A model generated the notes under the pieces. That model worked only from the letters and a program-made list of their open reading frames with translations, was not told where the DNA came from and did not search any database. This document shows positions 34,434 to 43,250 of a stretch of 64,000 nucleotides of DNA, in pieces. Each line of letters starts with the position of its first letter. The first letter of the stretch is position 1. The translations under genes and the position numbers were made by a program. The stretch comes from Ramlibacter monticola. GTDB taxonomy: Bacteria > Pseudomonadota > Gammaproteobacteria > Burkholderiales > Burkholderiaceae_C. The stretch lies in NCBI RefSeq assembly GCF_016722785.1, contig NZ_JAEQNE010000009.1:62001-126000 (forward strand), in the 5' to 3' direction.

Positions 34434-35806
34434 ACACCCTGAAGATCCGCAACCCGGCCAGCGGCGAACTGGTCATCGCCCTGCCGGCCGACGACGCCCG
34501 CAGCGTCGCCGTGAAGGCGATGGCCGCCCGGGCGGCGCAGCCCGCCTGGGCCGCGTGGCCCCTGGCCGACCGGCTGGCCTGCCTGCGGGCGTTCCGTGCC
34601 GGCGTGGTCGCGGAGCTCGACACGCTGGCCACGATCATGACGCGCGAGACCGGCAAGCCGATCCGCATGGCGCGCAACGAGCTGAACGGCCTGCTGCCGC
34701 GCATCGACTTCTTCCTCGCCGAATGCGAGCGCGCGATCGCGCCGGAGACGGTGTACGAGGAGAGCGGGCTGCGCGAGCAGATCGAGCACGTGCCGCTGGG
34801 CGTGATCGCCAACATCTCGGCGTGGAACTATCCGTGGTTCGTCGGCTGCAACGTGATCCTGCCCGCGCTCGCGACCGGCAACGCGGTGCTGTACAAGCCT
34901 TCGGAGTACGCCACGCTCTCCGGACTGGAGATCGCGCGGCTGCTGCACGAGGCCGGCGTGCCGCGCCAGGCGATGTGCTGCCTCGTCGGCACAGGCGAGG
35001 TCGGCACGGCGCTGCTGGCGCAGGACGTGGACGGCGTGTTCTTCACCGGCTCGCACGCCACCGGGCAGCGCATCGCCGAGTCCGTGGGCAAGCGCTTCCT
35101 CAAGCTGCAGCTGGAGCTGGGCGGCAAGGACCCCACCTACGTGTGCGAGGACGCCGACCCGCAGACCGCGGCGGAATCGCTCGCCGACGGCGCCATGTAC
35201 AACACCGGCCAGAGCTGCTGCTCGGTGGAACGCATCTACGTGCACGAGGCGATCCACGACGCCTTCGTCGAGGCCTTCGTGCGCGCGGTCGGGGCCTTCC
35301 GCATGGGCGACCCGATGAGCGAGGACACCTACATCGGCCCGCTCACGCGCACGCCGCAGCTGGACGTGCTGGCGGCGCAGGTGGCGGACGCGCGCCAGCG
35401 CGGCGCGAAGGTGTTGACCGGCGGCCGCGTCGGTGACGGGCCGGGCAACTGGTTCGAACCCACCGTGCTGGTGGGCGTCGACCACACGATGGAGATCATG
35501 CGGGAGGAGAGCTTCGGCCCCGTGATCGGCATCCAGAAGGTCCGCGACGACGCCGAGGCGGTCCGCCTGATGAACGACACCCGCTACGGGCTCACGGCCG
35601 GCGTCTACACGCGCGACGAGACGCGGGCTCGCCGCATCCTGTCGCAGGTGCACGCGGGCAGCGTGTACTGGAACTGCTGCGACCGCGTGAGCCCGCGGCT
35701 GCCCTGGAGCGGCGTGGGGGATTCCGGCGTGGGGCTGACGCTGTCGAAGTACGGCATCCAGACCTTCACGCGGCCCAAGGCGTGGCACTTGCGCAGCGCC
35801 GGCTAG
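34430..35806 (+). CDS. NAD(P)-dependent aldehyde dehydrogenase
   Basis: A 458-residue ALDH-superfamily enzyme that would oxidise the aldehyde produced by the Fe-ADH. The catalytic Glu block is LELGGKDP, the nucleophilic Cys block is NTGQSCCSVERIYV, and NAD-site residues are seen in ISAWNYPWFVGCN and FTGSHATGQ. The N-terminus overlaps the PuuD-like gene by 4 nt. Its TAG stop is interleaved with the AI-2E stop on the other strand: CTAG at 35803-35806 ends both genes. Confidence 0.95.
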   Translation: MNTLKIRNPASGELVIALPADDARSVAVKAMAARAAQPAWAAWPLADRLACLRAFRAGVVAELDTLATIMTRETGKPIRMARNELNGLLPRIDFFLAECERAIAPETVYEESGLREQIEHVPLGVIANISAWNYPWFVGCNVILPALATGNAVLYKPSEYATLSGLEIARLLHEAGVPRQAMCCLVGTGEVGTALLAQDVDGVFFTGSHATGQRIAESVGKRFLKLQLELGGKDPTYVCEDADPQTAAESLADGAMYNTGQSCCSVERIYVHEAIHDAFVEAFVRAVGAFRMGDPMSEDTYIGPLTRTPQLDVLAAQVADARQRGAKVLTGGRVGDGPGNWFEPTVLVGVDHTMEIMREESFGPVIGIQKVRDDAEAVRLMNDTRYGLTAGVYTRDETRARRILSQVHAGSVYWNCCDRVSPRLPWSGVGDSGVGLTLSKYGIQTFTRPKAWHLRSAG

Positions 35807-36843
35807 ACCCACTCCCCCTCGCGCAGCTCCCGCGTGAGCCAGGCGCAATAGAACGGCGCTGCCACCAGCCCCGGGACCCCGAACGCCGACTCCAGCAGCA
35901 GCATCGACGCGAGCATCGCGTAGGTCGGCACGTTGGTGCGTCCGCCCACGATCTTCGCGTTGAGGAAGTACTCGAGCTTGTGGATGACCACCAGGAACAC
36001 CAGCGAGGCGACGCCCACCCAGACGGACACCGTCAGCGCCGCGATCGTGATCGCCGTGTTCGACAGCAGGTTGCCCACGATCGGGAGCAGGCCGCCGAAG
36101 AAGGTGAAGCCGACCAGCGTCGGCGCGAGGGGGACGCGGTAGCCCAGCGCGGGCAGCACGACCAGCAGGTAGATCCCGGTCAGGGCCGAGTTGATCAGCG
36201 AGATGCGCAGCTGCGCCGAGAACACGTCGCCGAAGGCATTGGCCAGCTGCAGCATACGCGCCTGGGCCAGCACGATCAGGGGCCGGCGCGGCTGCGCGGG
36301 TTCGACGGTGCGCGCCGCCGTGGCGGCCATCAGGCCGATCGCGAGGCCGAGCAGGATGTGCACCAGGATCTTCAGCGCCTCCGCGCCCCAGCGCTGCATC
36401 TCGCCGGAGTGCTCGCGCAGCCAGCGGCTCATCGCGTGCTGCACGGTGTCGGCCGACTCGGGCAGGCGCGAGACGATCCAGCCCGGCGCGGTGGCGCGCA
36501 GCTGGTCCAGGGTGTCGGCGATCAGCTGCATCAGCCGGGAGAGCCCGCCCGACTTGAACAGCAGCTCGGCCCCTGCCGCGAACACCAGCCCCAGGCCGGC
36601 CACGGCGACCGTCACCAGCAGCCAGCGCAGCGCGCGGTTCCACAGGGAGCCCTTCGCCGGGCCGGTGAAGTCACGCACGCGCCGGTACAGCACGAAGCCG
36701 GCAAGGCCGGCGAACAGTGCCGACAGCAGGTGCAGGTAGAGCACGCCGAGCAGGACCAGGGACGCCAGCAGGATGCTGCGCAGCCGCAGCTTCTCCGTGG
36801 CCAGCTCGGGCGTGGTCTCGGACGGGCTGAGGGGCCGTTTCAC
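35803..36843 (-). CDS. AI-2E family permease
   Basis: A 346-residue inner-membrane protein of the PF01594 family with about seven or eight hydrophobic segments. The family's characteristic late segment GLLPIVGNLLSNT and the following VFLVVIHKLEYFLNAKIVGG are clear. Family members include AI-2 exporters and Na+/H+ antiporters, so quorum-sensing export is not proven. Start is GTG 36843; no in-frame ATG is available upstream. It is convergent with the ALDH gene and separated from the PEBP gene by 35 nt on the same strand. Confidence 0.87.
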   Translation of the reverse strand: MKRPLSPSETTPELATEKLRLRSILLASLVLLGVLYLHLLSALFAGLAGFVLYRRVRDFTGPAKGSLWNRALRWLLVTVAVAGLGLVFAAGAELLFKSGGLSRLMQLIADTLDQLRATAPGWIVSRLPESADTVQHAMSRWLREHSGEMQRWGAEALKILVHILLGLAIGLMAATAARTVEPAQPRRPLIVLAQARMLQLANAFGDVFSAQLRISLINSALTGIYLLVVLPALGYRVPLAPTLVGFTFFGGLLPIVGNLLSNTAITIAALTVSVWVGVASLVFLVVIHKLEYFLNAKIVGGRTNVPTYAMLASMLLLESAFGVPGLVAAPFYCAWLTRELREGEWV

Positions 36844-36878
36844 CAGCCCATTGTGCCCCCCTCCCCGGGCACGCTGGG

Positions 36879-37442
36879 TTACTTGGCCTTCGGCCGCCCG
36901 TACCTGGCGGTGAAGCTGGCCTTGCCGAGGGAGTTGGCGTTGATCATGAAGCCGGCCAGCGCCGCCGTGGCATCCGCCGGGATGTCCAGCTTGTCGGTCT
37001 TCAGCGCGTGCACGGTGAAGACGTAGCGGTGCGGCTTGTCGCCGGGCGGCGGGCAGGCGCCGCCCCAGGCCGCGACGCCGTAGTCGATGCGCACCTGGCG
37101 CGCGCCCTGCGGCAGGTTGGCGTTGCTGGCGTTGCCGGCGTCGGGCTTCAGCTCGGTGACGCTGGCGGGGATGTTGATGACGGACCAGTGCCACCAGCCC
37201 GACCCGGTCGGCGCGTCGGGGTCGTACACCGTGACGGCGTAGCTCTTCGTGTCCTTCGGGGCGCCGCTCCACTTGAGCGCCGGCGACTTGTTCTCCCCGC
37301 CGCAGCCGAACACGTTGGCCTCGAACTTCTTGTCCATCGTCGCGCCCGGCTTGATGTCGGGGCTTTCCAGCTTGAAGGCCGCGGCGGAGGTCGCGGCGGT
37401 GGCAAGGGCGAGCGCGGCGGCGGCCGCGAGGGTGCGCGTCAT
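36879..37442 (-). CDS. YbhB/YbcL-type phosphatidylethanolamine-binding protein family
   Basis: A 187-residue secreted PEBP-fold protein. A signal peptide (LAAAAALALATAATSAAA) is followed by the anion-binding-pocket signature VTVYDPDAPTGSGWWHWSVINIP split by short loops, GVAAWGGACPPPGDKPHRYVFTV, and a closing helix. E. coli homologues YbhB and YbcL are periplasmic with unclear roles, including phosphate/lipid head binding and serine-protease inhibition proposals. The start ATG 37442 follows GGAG by 7 nt. Confidence 0.93.
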   Translation of the reverse strand: MTRTLAAAAALALATAATSAAAFKLESPDIKPGATMDKKFEANVFGCGGENKSPALKWSGAPKDTKSYAVTVYDPDAPTGSGWWHWSVINIPASVTELKPDAGNASNANLPQGARQVRIDYGVAAWGGACPPPGDKPHRYVFTVHALKTDKLDIPADATAALAGFMINANSLGKASFTARYGRPKAK

Positions 37443-37559
37443 GGATCCTCTCCTTGTTCGTTGGAGCTTGGGGATCGGGATGATGCTACGAAAGCGGCGG
37501 ATTTGTCTTGCGGGGCGCCCCACCCCATCCCTCCCCCGGAGGGGAGGGATGAAGACGCG

Positions 37560-40520
37560 TCACTCGGAGGAAAGGTGCTTGCCGACGATGCCGGCCAGCT
37601 CGAACATCGAGACCTGCGGCTTGCCGAACAGGGGCTTGAGCTTCGCGTCCGCGTTGATCGCGCGCTTGTCCTTCTGGTCCTGCAGGCCGTGGGCCTTGAT
37701 GTAGTCCCAGATCTTCTTGATCACCTCGGTGCGCGCGATCGGCGCGTCGCCGACCACGGCGGCCAGCTCGGGGCTCGGCTTGAGTCCGGGACCGGTCTTC
37801 TTCGCCGGGGACTTCTTGGCGGCGACCTTCTTCGCCGCCTTCGCGGTGGCCTTTTCCTCGCTCGGCGGCTTCTTGGCGGCGGCCTTGGCGGTGGCCGTCT
37901 TCGCGCTCGCGGCGCCCGCCGTCTTGCGCGGCGGGAACTTGGAGGCGCGCGGTTCGAATTCGAAGTTCACCTTGCCGGCTTCCGCGTCCCAGGCCAGGTA
38001 GGCCTTGAACGGGCGCCGCGTGCGCATCGAGATGAACTTGTCCAGCAGGTCGGTCTTGCCGGTGGCGAGCAGCTTGGCCATCTGCTCGCGCTCGACCGGC
38101 TGCTGCAGGATCACCTTGCCGCTGCGGAAGTCGCAGGTGGGCGCGGGATGCTTCTCGGTGGGCACGGAACGCTCGCAGACGTAGTTGCTGCCCCATTCGA
38201 AGACCTGGTGGCCGCACCTGGGGCAGGGGCCCAGGGGCTCCTGCGCCGACAGGTCGACGATCTCGCCCGTCTCGGCCGGGTTCTTGTCCTCGCCGAAGTC
38301 GAACTCCAGCTTCCAGTTCTTCTCGTCCTCGTCGTAGGCCAGCGCCAGTTCGGCGGTGAAGGGCCAGCCCGCCTTGGAGCGGAAGCCCTGCAGCGGGCCG
38401 ATGCGCTTGTCGCGCAGGAAGGTCTCGACCTCCTCCAGCTCGAACGGCCGGCCGGCCGGGATCTTGGTGAAGGAGAAGCCGCAGGGCTCCTTGCCCCTGC
38501 CGCCCACGCAGTTGTAGCGGCGGTAGGTTTCCTGCACCACGCCGCCGCAGTTGGGGCAGGGCGTCTTCAGCGTGGCGTAGTCGCCCGGGACGGTGTCGCG
38601 GTCGTACTCCTTGGCCTTCATGACGATGCGCTTCGTCATGTCGGCGATCTCGCGCATGAACTGGTCGCGCGAGAGGCGGCCGTGCTCCATCTGCGCCAGC
38701 TTGTACTCCCATTCGCCGGTGAGCTCCGGCTTGGAGAGCTCCTCCACGCCCAGCCCGCGCAGCAGCGTCATGAGCTGGAAGGCCTTGGCCGTGGGGATCA
38801 TCTCGCGGCCTTCGCGCAGGATGTACTTCTCGTTGATGAGGCCTTCGATGATGGCCGCGCGGGTGGCCGGCGTGCCCAGGCCCTTTTCGGCCATGGCCTC
38901 GCGCAATTCGTCGTCCTCCACGAACTTGCCGGCGCCTTCCATCGCGCCCAGCAGCGTCGCCTCGCTGTAGCGCGCCGGCGGCCGGGTCTTCAGGCCCTTG
39001 GCCTCGACCGAGGCGGTGTCCACCTTCTCGCCCGGCTTCACCGACACCAGGTTCTGGCCCTTGTCGCCTTCCTTGGCGTCCGGGTCCTGGTCGGCGGCTT
39101 CCTTGCCGTAGATCGCCAGCCAGCCCGGCTTCACCAGCACCTTGCCCTCGGTGCGGAACTGGTGGCCCGCCGCCTCGCTGATGCGGGTGGTGACCAGGTA
39201 TTCGGCGCTGGGGAAGAACACCGCCAGGAAGCGCCGCACCACCAGGTCGTACAGCTTCTGCTCCGCCTCCGACAGGCCGCTGGGCGCCTGCAGGGTCGGG
39301 ATGATGGCGAAGTGGTCCGACACCTTGCTGTCGTCGAACACGCGCTTGACCGGCTTGACGTAGCCCTCCGTGACCGCCTGCCGCGCGAACGGCGCCAGGT
39401 GCGGCATGCCGCTGTCGGCCAGCACGCCCATGGTCTCCTGGACCACCTTCACGTAGTCGGCGGGCAGGTGGCGCGAGTCCGTCCGGGGATAGGTCAGCGC
39501 CTTGTGGCGCTCGTACAGCGACTGCGCCAGCGACAGCGTGGTCTTGGCGGAATAGCCGAAGCGGCCGTTGGCCTCGCGCTGTAGGGAGGTCAGGTCGAAC
39601 AGGCCGGGCGAGGCTTGGGTGCTGGGCTTGGATTCCTCGGTGACGCTCGCCTTCTTGCCGCGCACCGCCTGGGCGATGGCCTGCGCGTCCTGCTCGTTCC
39701 AGAGGCGGTCGGCGCGTTTCTCGGGATCGTCGGGGTCCTTCTTCCAGTTCGGGTCGAACCACTTGCCGGGGTACTCGCCGGCCTCGGCGGCGAAACTGGC
39801 GTGGATCTCCCAGTAGTCGCGGCTGACGAACTTGCGGATCTGCTCCTCCCGCTCCACCACGATCGCCAGCGTCGGGGTCTGCACGCGGCCCACGGTGGTC
39901 AGGAAGAAGCCGCCGTCGCGGGAATTGAAGGCGGTCATGGCGCGGGTGCCATTGATGCCCACCAGCCAGTCGGCCTCCGAACGCGAGCGGGCGGCGTGCG
40001 CCAGGCCTTCCATCTGCTTGTCGGTACGCAGCTTGTCGAAGCCGTCGCGGATGGCCTGCGGCGTCATCGACTGCAGCCAGAGGCGCCGCACCGGCTTGTG
40101 CGCGGCGCCCTTCTTGCCCGCGCCCTGGCCGTCGGTGCCGAAGGCGAACTGCTCGATCAGCCGGAAGATCAACTCGCCCTCGCGCCCGGCGTCGCAGGCG
40201 TTCACCAGGTCGGTGACGTCCTTGCGCTTGGCCAGCTTCACCACCGCGTTGAGGCGCGACTTGGTCTTGTCCACCGGCTTGAGGTCGAAGTACGGCGGAA
40301 TCACGGGCAGGTGGGCGAAGCTCCACTTGCCGCGCTTGACGTCGAACTCCTCCGGCGCCTGGATCTCCACCAGGTGACCCACGGCGCTGGTGACGATGTA
40401 CTTGCCGTTCTCGAAGTACTCGTCGTGCTTGTCGAACTTGCCGGCCACGGGGGTCAGGGCCCGGACAATGTCCTGGGCCACCGACGGCTTCTCGGCGATC
40501 ACCAATGTTTTCACGACCAT
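37560..40520 (-). CDS. topB: DNA topoisomerase III with C-terminal SWIB/MDM2 domain
   Basis: A 986-residue type IA topoisomerase. TOPRIM region: MVVKTLVIAEKPSVAQDI and the acidic NACDAGREGELIF; the catalytic tyrosine is Tyr344 in ALTYPRTDSRHLP. Two zinc-finger-like Cys clusters follow (CPNCGGVVQ, CPRCGHQ), as in TopB, for decatenating single strands. Beyond about residue 860 comes a Lys/Ala-rich linker, then about 80 residues homologous to SWIB/MDM2 domains (IARTEVIKKIWDYIKAHGLQD and LKPLFGKPQVSMFELAGIVGKHL). E. coli TopB has no such tail. The gene is divergent from the SET gene, sharing a 109-nt promoter space. Confidence 0.95.
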   Translation of the reverse strand: MVVKTLVIAEKPSVAQDIVRALTPVAGKFDKHDEYFENGKYIVTSAVGHLVEIQAPEEFDVKRGKWSFAHLPVIPPYFDLKPVDKTKSRLNAVVKLAKRKDVTDLVNACDAGREGELIFRLIEQFAFGTDGQGAGKKGAAHKPVRRLWLQSMTPQAIRDGFDKLRTDKQMEGLAHAARSRSEADWLVGINGTRAMTAFNSRDGGFFLTTVGRVQTPTLAIVVEREEQIRKFVSRDYWEIHASFAAEAGEYPGKWFDPNWKKDPDDPEKRADRLWNEQDAQAIAQAVRGKKASVTEESKPSTQASPGLFDLTSLQREANGRFGYSAKTTLSLAQSLYERHKALTYPRTDSRHLPADYVKVVQETMGVLADSGMPHLAPFARQAVTEGYVKPVKRVFDDSKVSDHFAIIPTLQAPSGLSEAEQKLYDLVVRRFLAVFFPSAEYLVTTRISEAAGHQFRTEGKVLVKPGWLAIYGKEAADQDPDAKEGDKGQNLVSVKPGEKVDTASVEAKGLKTRPPARYSEATLLGAMEGAGKFVEDDELREAMAEKGLGTPATRAAIIEGLINEKYILREGREMIPTAKAFQLMTLLRGLGVEELSKPELTGEWEYKLAQMEHGRLSRDQFMREIADMTKRIVMKAKEYDRDTVPGDYATLKTPCPNCGGVVQETYRRYNCVGGRGKEPCGFSFTKIPAGRPFELEEVETFLRDKRIGPLQGFRSKAGWPFTAELALAYDEDEKNWKLEFDFGEDKNPAETGEIVDLSAQEPLGPCPRCGHQVFEWGSNYVCERSVPTEKHPAPTCDFRSGKVILQQPVEREQMAKLLATGKTDLLDKFISMRTRRPFKAYLAWDAEAGKVNFEFEPRASKFPPRKTAGAASAKTATAKAAAKKPPSEEKATAKAAKKVAAKKSPAKKTGPGLKPSPELAAVVGDAPIARTEVIKKIWDYIKAHGLQDQKDKRAINADAKLKPLFGKPQVSMFELAGIVGKHLSSE

Positions 40521-40629
40521 CCCGGATGCCTTTCGGCACCTCGTCCCTTGACGTTCTTACAATCGCGCTTTCCTCGCGCGCGCACGCACGCGCGTACGCG
40601 TACGAATCCAAGTTAACAGAATTTTCTAC

Positions 40630-41115
40630 ATGCCCGCCAAAGCCGCCGCCGCCCCCAAGACGAATCGCCGCATCCAGGTCCGCAAGTCGGGCGTGCACGG
40701 CAAGGGCGTGTTCGCCCTGCAGGACATCCCCGAGGGCGAGACCCTGATCGAATACCTGGGCGAGATCATCTCGTGGAAGGAGGCCCAGCGCCGCCACCCG
40801 TGGAACCCGGAAGAGCCCAACCATACCTTCTACTTCCATGTCGACGACAAGCGCGTGATCGACGCCGCCGTGGGGGGCAACGCGGCCCGCTGGATCAACC
40901 ACTCCTGCGAGCCGAACTGCGAGGCCGACGAAGTCGAAGGCCGCATCTTCATCAAGAGCCTGCGCGACATCAAGGCCGGCGAAGAGCTGAGCTACGACTA
41001 CGGCCTGATCATCGACGAGCCGTACACGAAGAAGCTGAAGGCGGAATACCCCTGCTGGTGCGGCAGCCGGAACTGCCGCGGCACGCTGCTGGCGCCCAAG
41101 CGCGGCAAGCGCTGA
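40630..41115 (+). CDS. SET-domain protein methyltransferase
   Basis: A 161-residue protein almost entirely made of a SET domain. It has VRKSGVHGKGVFALQDIPEGETLIEYLGEII, the pseudoknot blocks NAARWINHSCEPNC and ELSYDYG, and a post-SET zinc motif CWCGSRNCRG. SET enzymes methylate lysines using SAM. Bacterial substrates are unknown here. It is divergent from topB-SWIB, and in bacteria both chromatin-type domains occur together in several lineages. birA starts 5 nt after it. Confidence 0.92.
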   Translation: MPAKAAAAPKTNRRIQVRKSGVHGKGVFALQDIPEGETLIEYLGEIISWKEAQRRHPWNPEEPNHTFYFHVDDKRVIDAAVGGNAARWINHSCEPNCEADEVEGRIFIKSLRDIKAGEELSYDYGLIIDEPYTKKLKAEYPCWCGSRNCRGTLLAPKRGKR

Positions 41116-41120
41116 CCGCC

Positions 41121-41885
41121 ATGAGGTGGCCGGCGGAGGCGATCTGGGAGGCGGTGGCGCCGCTGCTGCCCGGGTTCACCGTGGAGATCCTGCCGGAGCT
41201 GGATTCGACCAACAGCGAGCTGATGCGGCGCTCCCGCGACGGCCGGTCCGAGCCCGTGCTGCTGGTCGCCGAGCGGCAGACCGCAGGGCGCGGCCGGCTC
41301 GGCCGGGGCTGGCAGAGCGCCGCCGGTGACTCGCTGACCTTTTCGCTGGGCGTGCCCCTGGCGCCGGCGGACTGGTCCGGCCTGTCGCTGGCGGTCGGGG
41401 CCAGCGTGGCCGAGGCCCTGCATCCCGCCATCCGGCTGAAGTGGCCCAACGACCTGTGGCTGGACGACCGCAAGCTGGGCGGGATCCTGATCGAGACCGC
41501 CAGCTTCGGCACGGGCAGCGCCGGCGGGCGCTACGCGGTGGTCGGCATCGGCCTGAACCTCGCGCCGCGGCCTGCGGAGGGGCTGTCCACCCCGCCGGCG
41601 GCCTTGCGCGAGCTGCTGCCCTACGCCCAGGCGCCCGACGTGCTGCAGCTCGTCGCCGCGCCGCTGGTGGCCGACGTGCTGCGCTTCGCGCAGGCCGGCT
41701 TCGAGGCCTTCCACTCCCACTTCGATGCGCGCGACGCGCTGCGCGGGCGCGCCGTGACGCTCAGCGACGGCAGCGCCGGCGTGGCCCAGGGGGTGAGCGA
41801 ATCCGGCAGCCTGCTGGTGCATACTGCGGCCGGCCTGCAGGCGGTGAGCAGCTCGGAGGTGAGCGTGCGGCCCGCCGCCCCCTGA
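41121..41885 (+). CDS. birA: Biotin--[acetyl-CoA-carboxylase] ligase
   Basis: A 254-residue enzyme that attaches biotin to carboxylase carrier lysines. Visible motifs: STNSELM, the biotinyl-AMP loop GRGRLGRGW, KWPNDLWLDDRKLGGILIE and the central VGIGLN. The C-terminal SH3-like part has GVSESGSLLV. There is no N-terminal winged helix, so it cannot act as the biotin-operon repressor; this is the short monofunctional form. Confidence 0.95.
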   Translation: MRWPAEAIWEAVAPLLPGFTVEILPELDSTNSELMRRSRDGRSEPVLLVAERQTAGRGRLGRGWQSAAGDSLTFSLGVPLAPADWSGLSLAVGASVAEALHPAIRLKWPNDLWLDDRKLGGILIETASFGTGSAGGRYAVVGIGLNLAPRPAEGLSTPPAALRELLPYAQAPDVLQLVAAPLVADVLRFAQAGFEAFHSHFDARDALRGRAVTLSDGSAGVAQGVSESGSLLVHTAAGLQAVSSSEVSVRPAAP

Positions 41886-41894
41886 ACACCGTCC

Positions 41895-42560
41895 ATGCTG
41901 CGCCTGATCGTCCTGTTCCTGCTGCTCGCCAACGGGGCCTACTACGCCTGGTCCCAGGGGCTGCTGATGCCCTGGGGCGTCGGGCCGGTGCAGCAATCGG
42001 AACCGCAGCGGATGCAGCAGCAGCTCCAGCCCGAGGGCGTGCGCCTGCTGCCCGCCGAAGAACTGCGCGCCCTCGAGGCCCAGGTGGCGCAGGTGGCCCC
42101 GGCCGCGCGCGCATCCGAATGCCTGGCTTCGGCCACCCTGGCGGAGCCGCAGGCGGCCACGGTGCGCACGGCGCTGCAGTCCTGGCCGGCCGGCTCCTGG
42201 ACGCTCGAACCGGTGGTCGAACCGCCGCGGTGGATCCTCTACATGGGCAAGTACGCGGACCCGGAGCAGCTGGCCCGCAAGCGGGCGGAACTGCGCCAGC
42301 TGGGCATCGCCTTCGATGCGCCGCTCGATCCCCAGCTGGAGCCAGGGCTCGCGCTCGGCAGCTTCAGCAGCGAGCCCTCCGCGCAGCAGCAGCTGCAGGC
42401 GCTCGTTACGCGCGGGGTGCGCAGCGCGCGGGTGGTGCAGGACCGCCCCGAGCAGCGTGGCTTCCGCCTGCAGCTGGCGGCGATGACCGACGCCTTGCGG
42501 CCGCGGCTGAACGAGCTCCGCCCCGCGCTGGACACGACAACCCTGCGGCCCTGCCGCTGA
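41895..42560 (+). CDS. Membrane-anchored protein with possible SPOR-like C-terminal domain
   Basis: A 221-residue protein with one N-terminal hydrophobic helix (LRLIVLFLLLANGAYYAW) and no cleavage site obvious, so it is probably anchored in the inner membrane with a periplasmic body. The last ~90 residues resemble the SPOR peptidoglycan-binding fold in layout: a strand block WILYMGKYADPEQLARKR and later LALGSFSSEPSAQQQLQAL and ARVVQDRPEQRGFRLQLA. Identity is not certain. It starts 9 nt after birA. Confidence 0.6.
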   Translation: MLRLIVLFLLLANGAYYAWSQGLLMPWGVGPVQQSEPQRMQQQLQPEGVRLLPAEELRALEAQVAQVAPAARASECLASATLAEPQAATVRTALQSWPAGSWTLEPVVEPPRWILYMGKYADPEQLARKRAELRQLGIAFDAPLDPQLEPGLALGSFSSEPSAQQQLQALVTRGVRSARVVQDRPEQRGFRLQLAAMTDALRPRLNELRPALDTTTLRPCR

Positions 42561-42582
42561 ACAACACCAGGAGATTCCCGCC

Positions 42583-43242
42583 ATGTCGCTCAAGCTCTAT
42601 TTCGCCCCCGGGGCCTGTTCCTTCGTCCCGCACAGCCTGCTGGAGACCACCGGCGCGCCGTTCGAGCCCGTGATGGTCAAGCTGCACAAGGGCGAGCAGA
42701 ACGAGGCGGCATTCAAGGCGATCAACCCGCGCGGCCAGGTGCCGGTGCTGGTCGACGGCGACGAGGTGATCACGCAGATCCCGGCGATCCTCCAGTACCT
42801 GGACGCGAAGTTCCCGGAGCAGCAGTTCCTGCCGCGCGAGACGCTGGCGCGCACCCGCGTGCTGGAGACGCTGGCGTGGATGAACAACACCGTGCATCCG
42901 ACCTTCACGCACGTGTTCATGCCGCAGAAATACGCGGGCAGCCCGGAAGCGCAGGCGGAACTCAAGTCCTTCAACGCGAGGGTGTACGCCGGCTACCTGG
43001 GGGAGATCGAGGCGCTGGCGCAGCGGGCGGCCGCCCGCGGCCAGTCCTGGCTGGGTGGCGAGCGCCTCGGCCCGCTGGACGTCTATGCGCTGACCCTGCT
43101 GCGCTGGGGCGGCTTCGCCGGGATCGACCCCACGGGCTTCCAGGCGCTGTGGGCGCACGTGCAGAAGGTGGCGCAGCAGCCCGGAGTGGCGCGGGCGATC
43201 GAGCGGGAGCGGCTGCAGCTGAACCTGTACAAGGCGGCCTGA
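42583..43242 (+). CDS. Glutathione S-transferase
   Basis: A 219-residue cytosolic GST. The N-terminal thioredoxin fold begins LKLYFAPGACSFVPH with the beta-class-like Cys in GACSF; the glutathione-site NPRGQVPVLVDG is present; the all-helical C-terminal half carries TLLRWGGFAGIDPTGF. Beta or related class; substrate unknown. It follows the SPOR-like gene by 22 nt. Confidence 0.93.
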   Translation: MSLKLYFAPGACSFVPHSLLETTGAPFEPVMVKLHKGEQNEAAFKAINPRGQVPVLVDGDEVITQIPAILQYLDAKFPEQQFLPRETLARTRVLETLAWMNNTVHPTFTHVFMPQKYAGSPEAQAELKSFNARVYAGYLGEIEALAQRAAARGQSWLGGERLGPLDVYALTLLRWGGFAGIDPTGFQALWAHVQKVAQQPGVARAIERERLQLNLYKAA

Positions 43243-43250
43243 GCCGCCTT
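43231..43250. terminator. Convergent hairpin overlapping the GST stop
   Basis: AAGGCGGC, loop CTGA, GCCGCCTT forms an 8-bp perfect stem overlapping the GST stop codon (TGA within the loop) and reaching the kinase stop. It could terminate both converging transcripts, though only two T residues follow each arm. Confidence 0.5.

Noticed and set aside
35803-36843. Calling the AI-2E permease an AI-2 quorum-sensing exporter
   Set aside because: Many family members are not AI-2 transporters, and no luxS or lsr gene is nearby, so only the family name is used.
37486-40902. 1138-codon minus-strand frame overlapping topB in a different frame
   Set aside because: Only the topB frame carries the TOPRIM, catalytic Tyr and zinc-cluster motifs; the other frame is Arg/Gly-rich.
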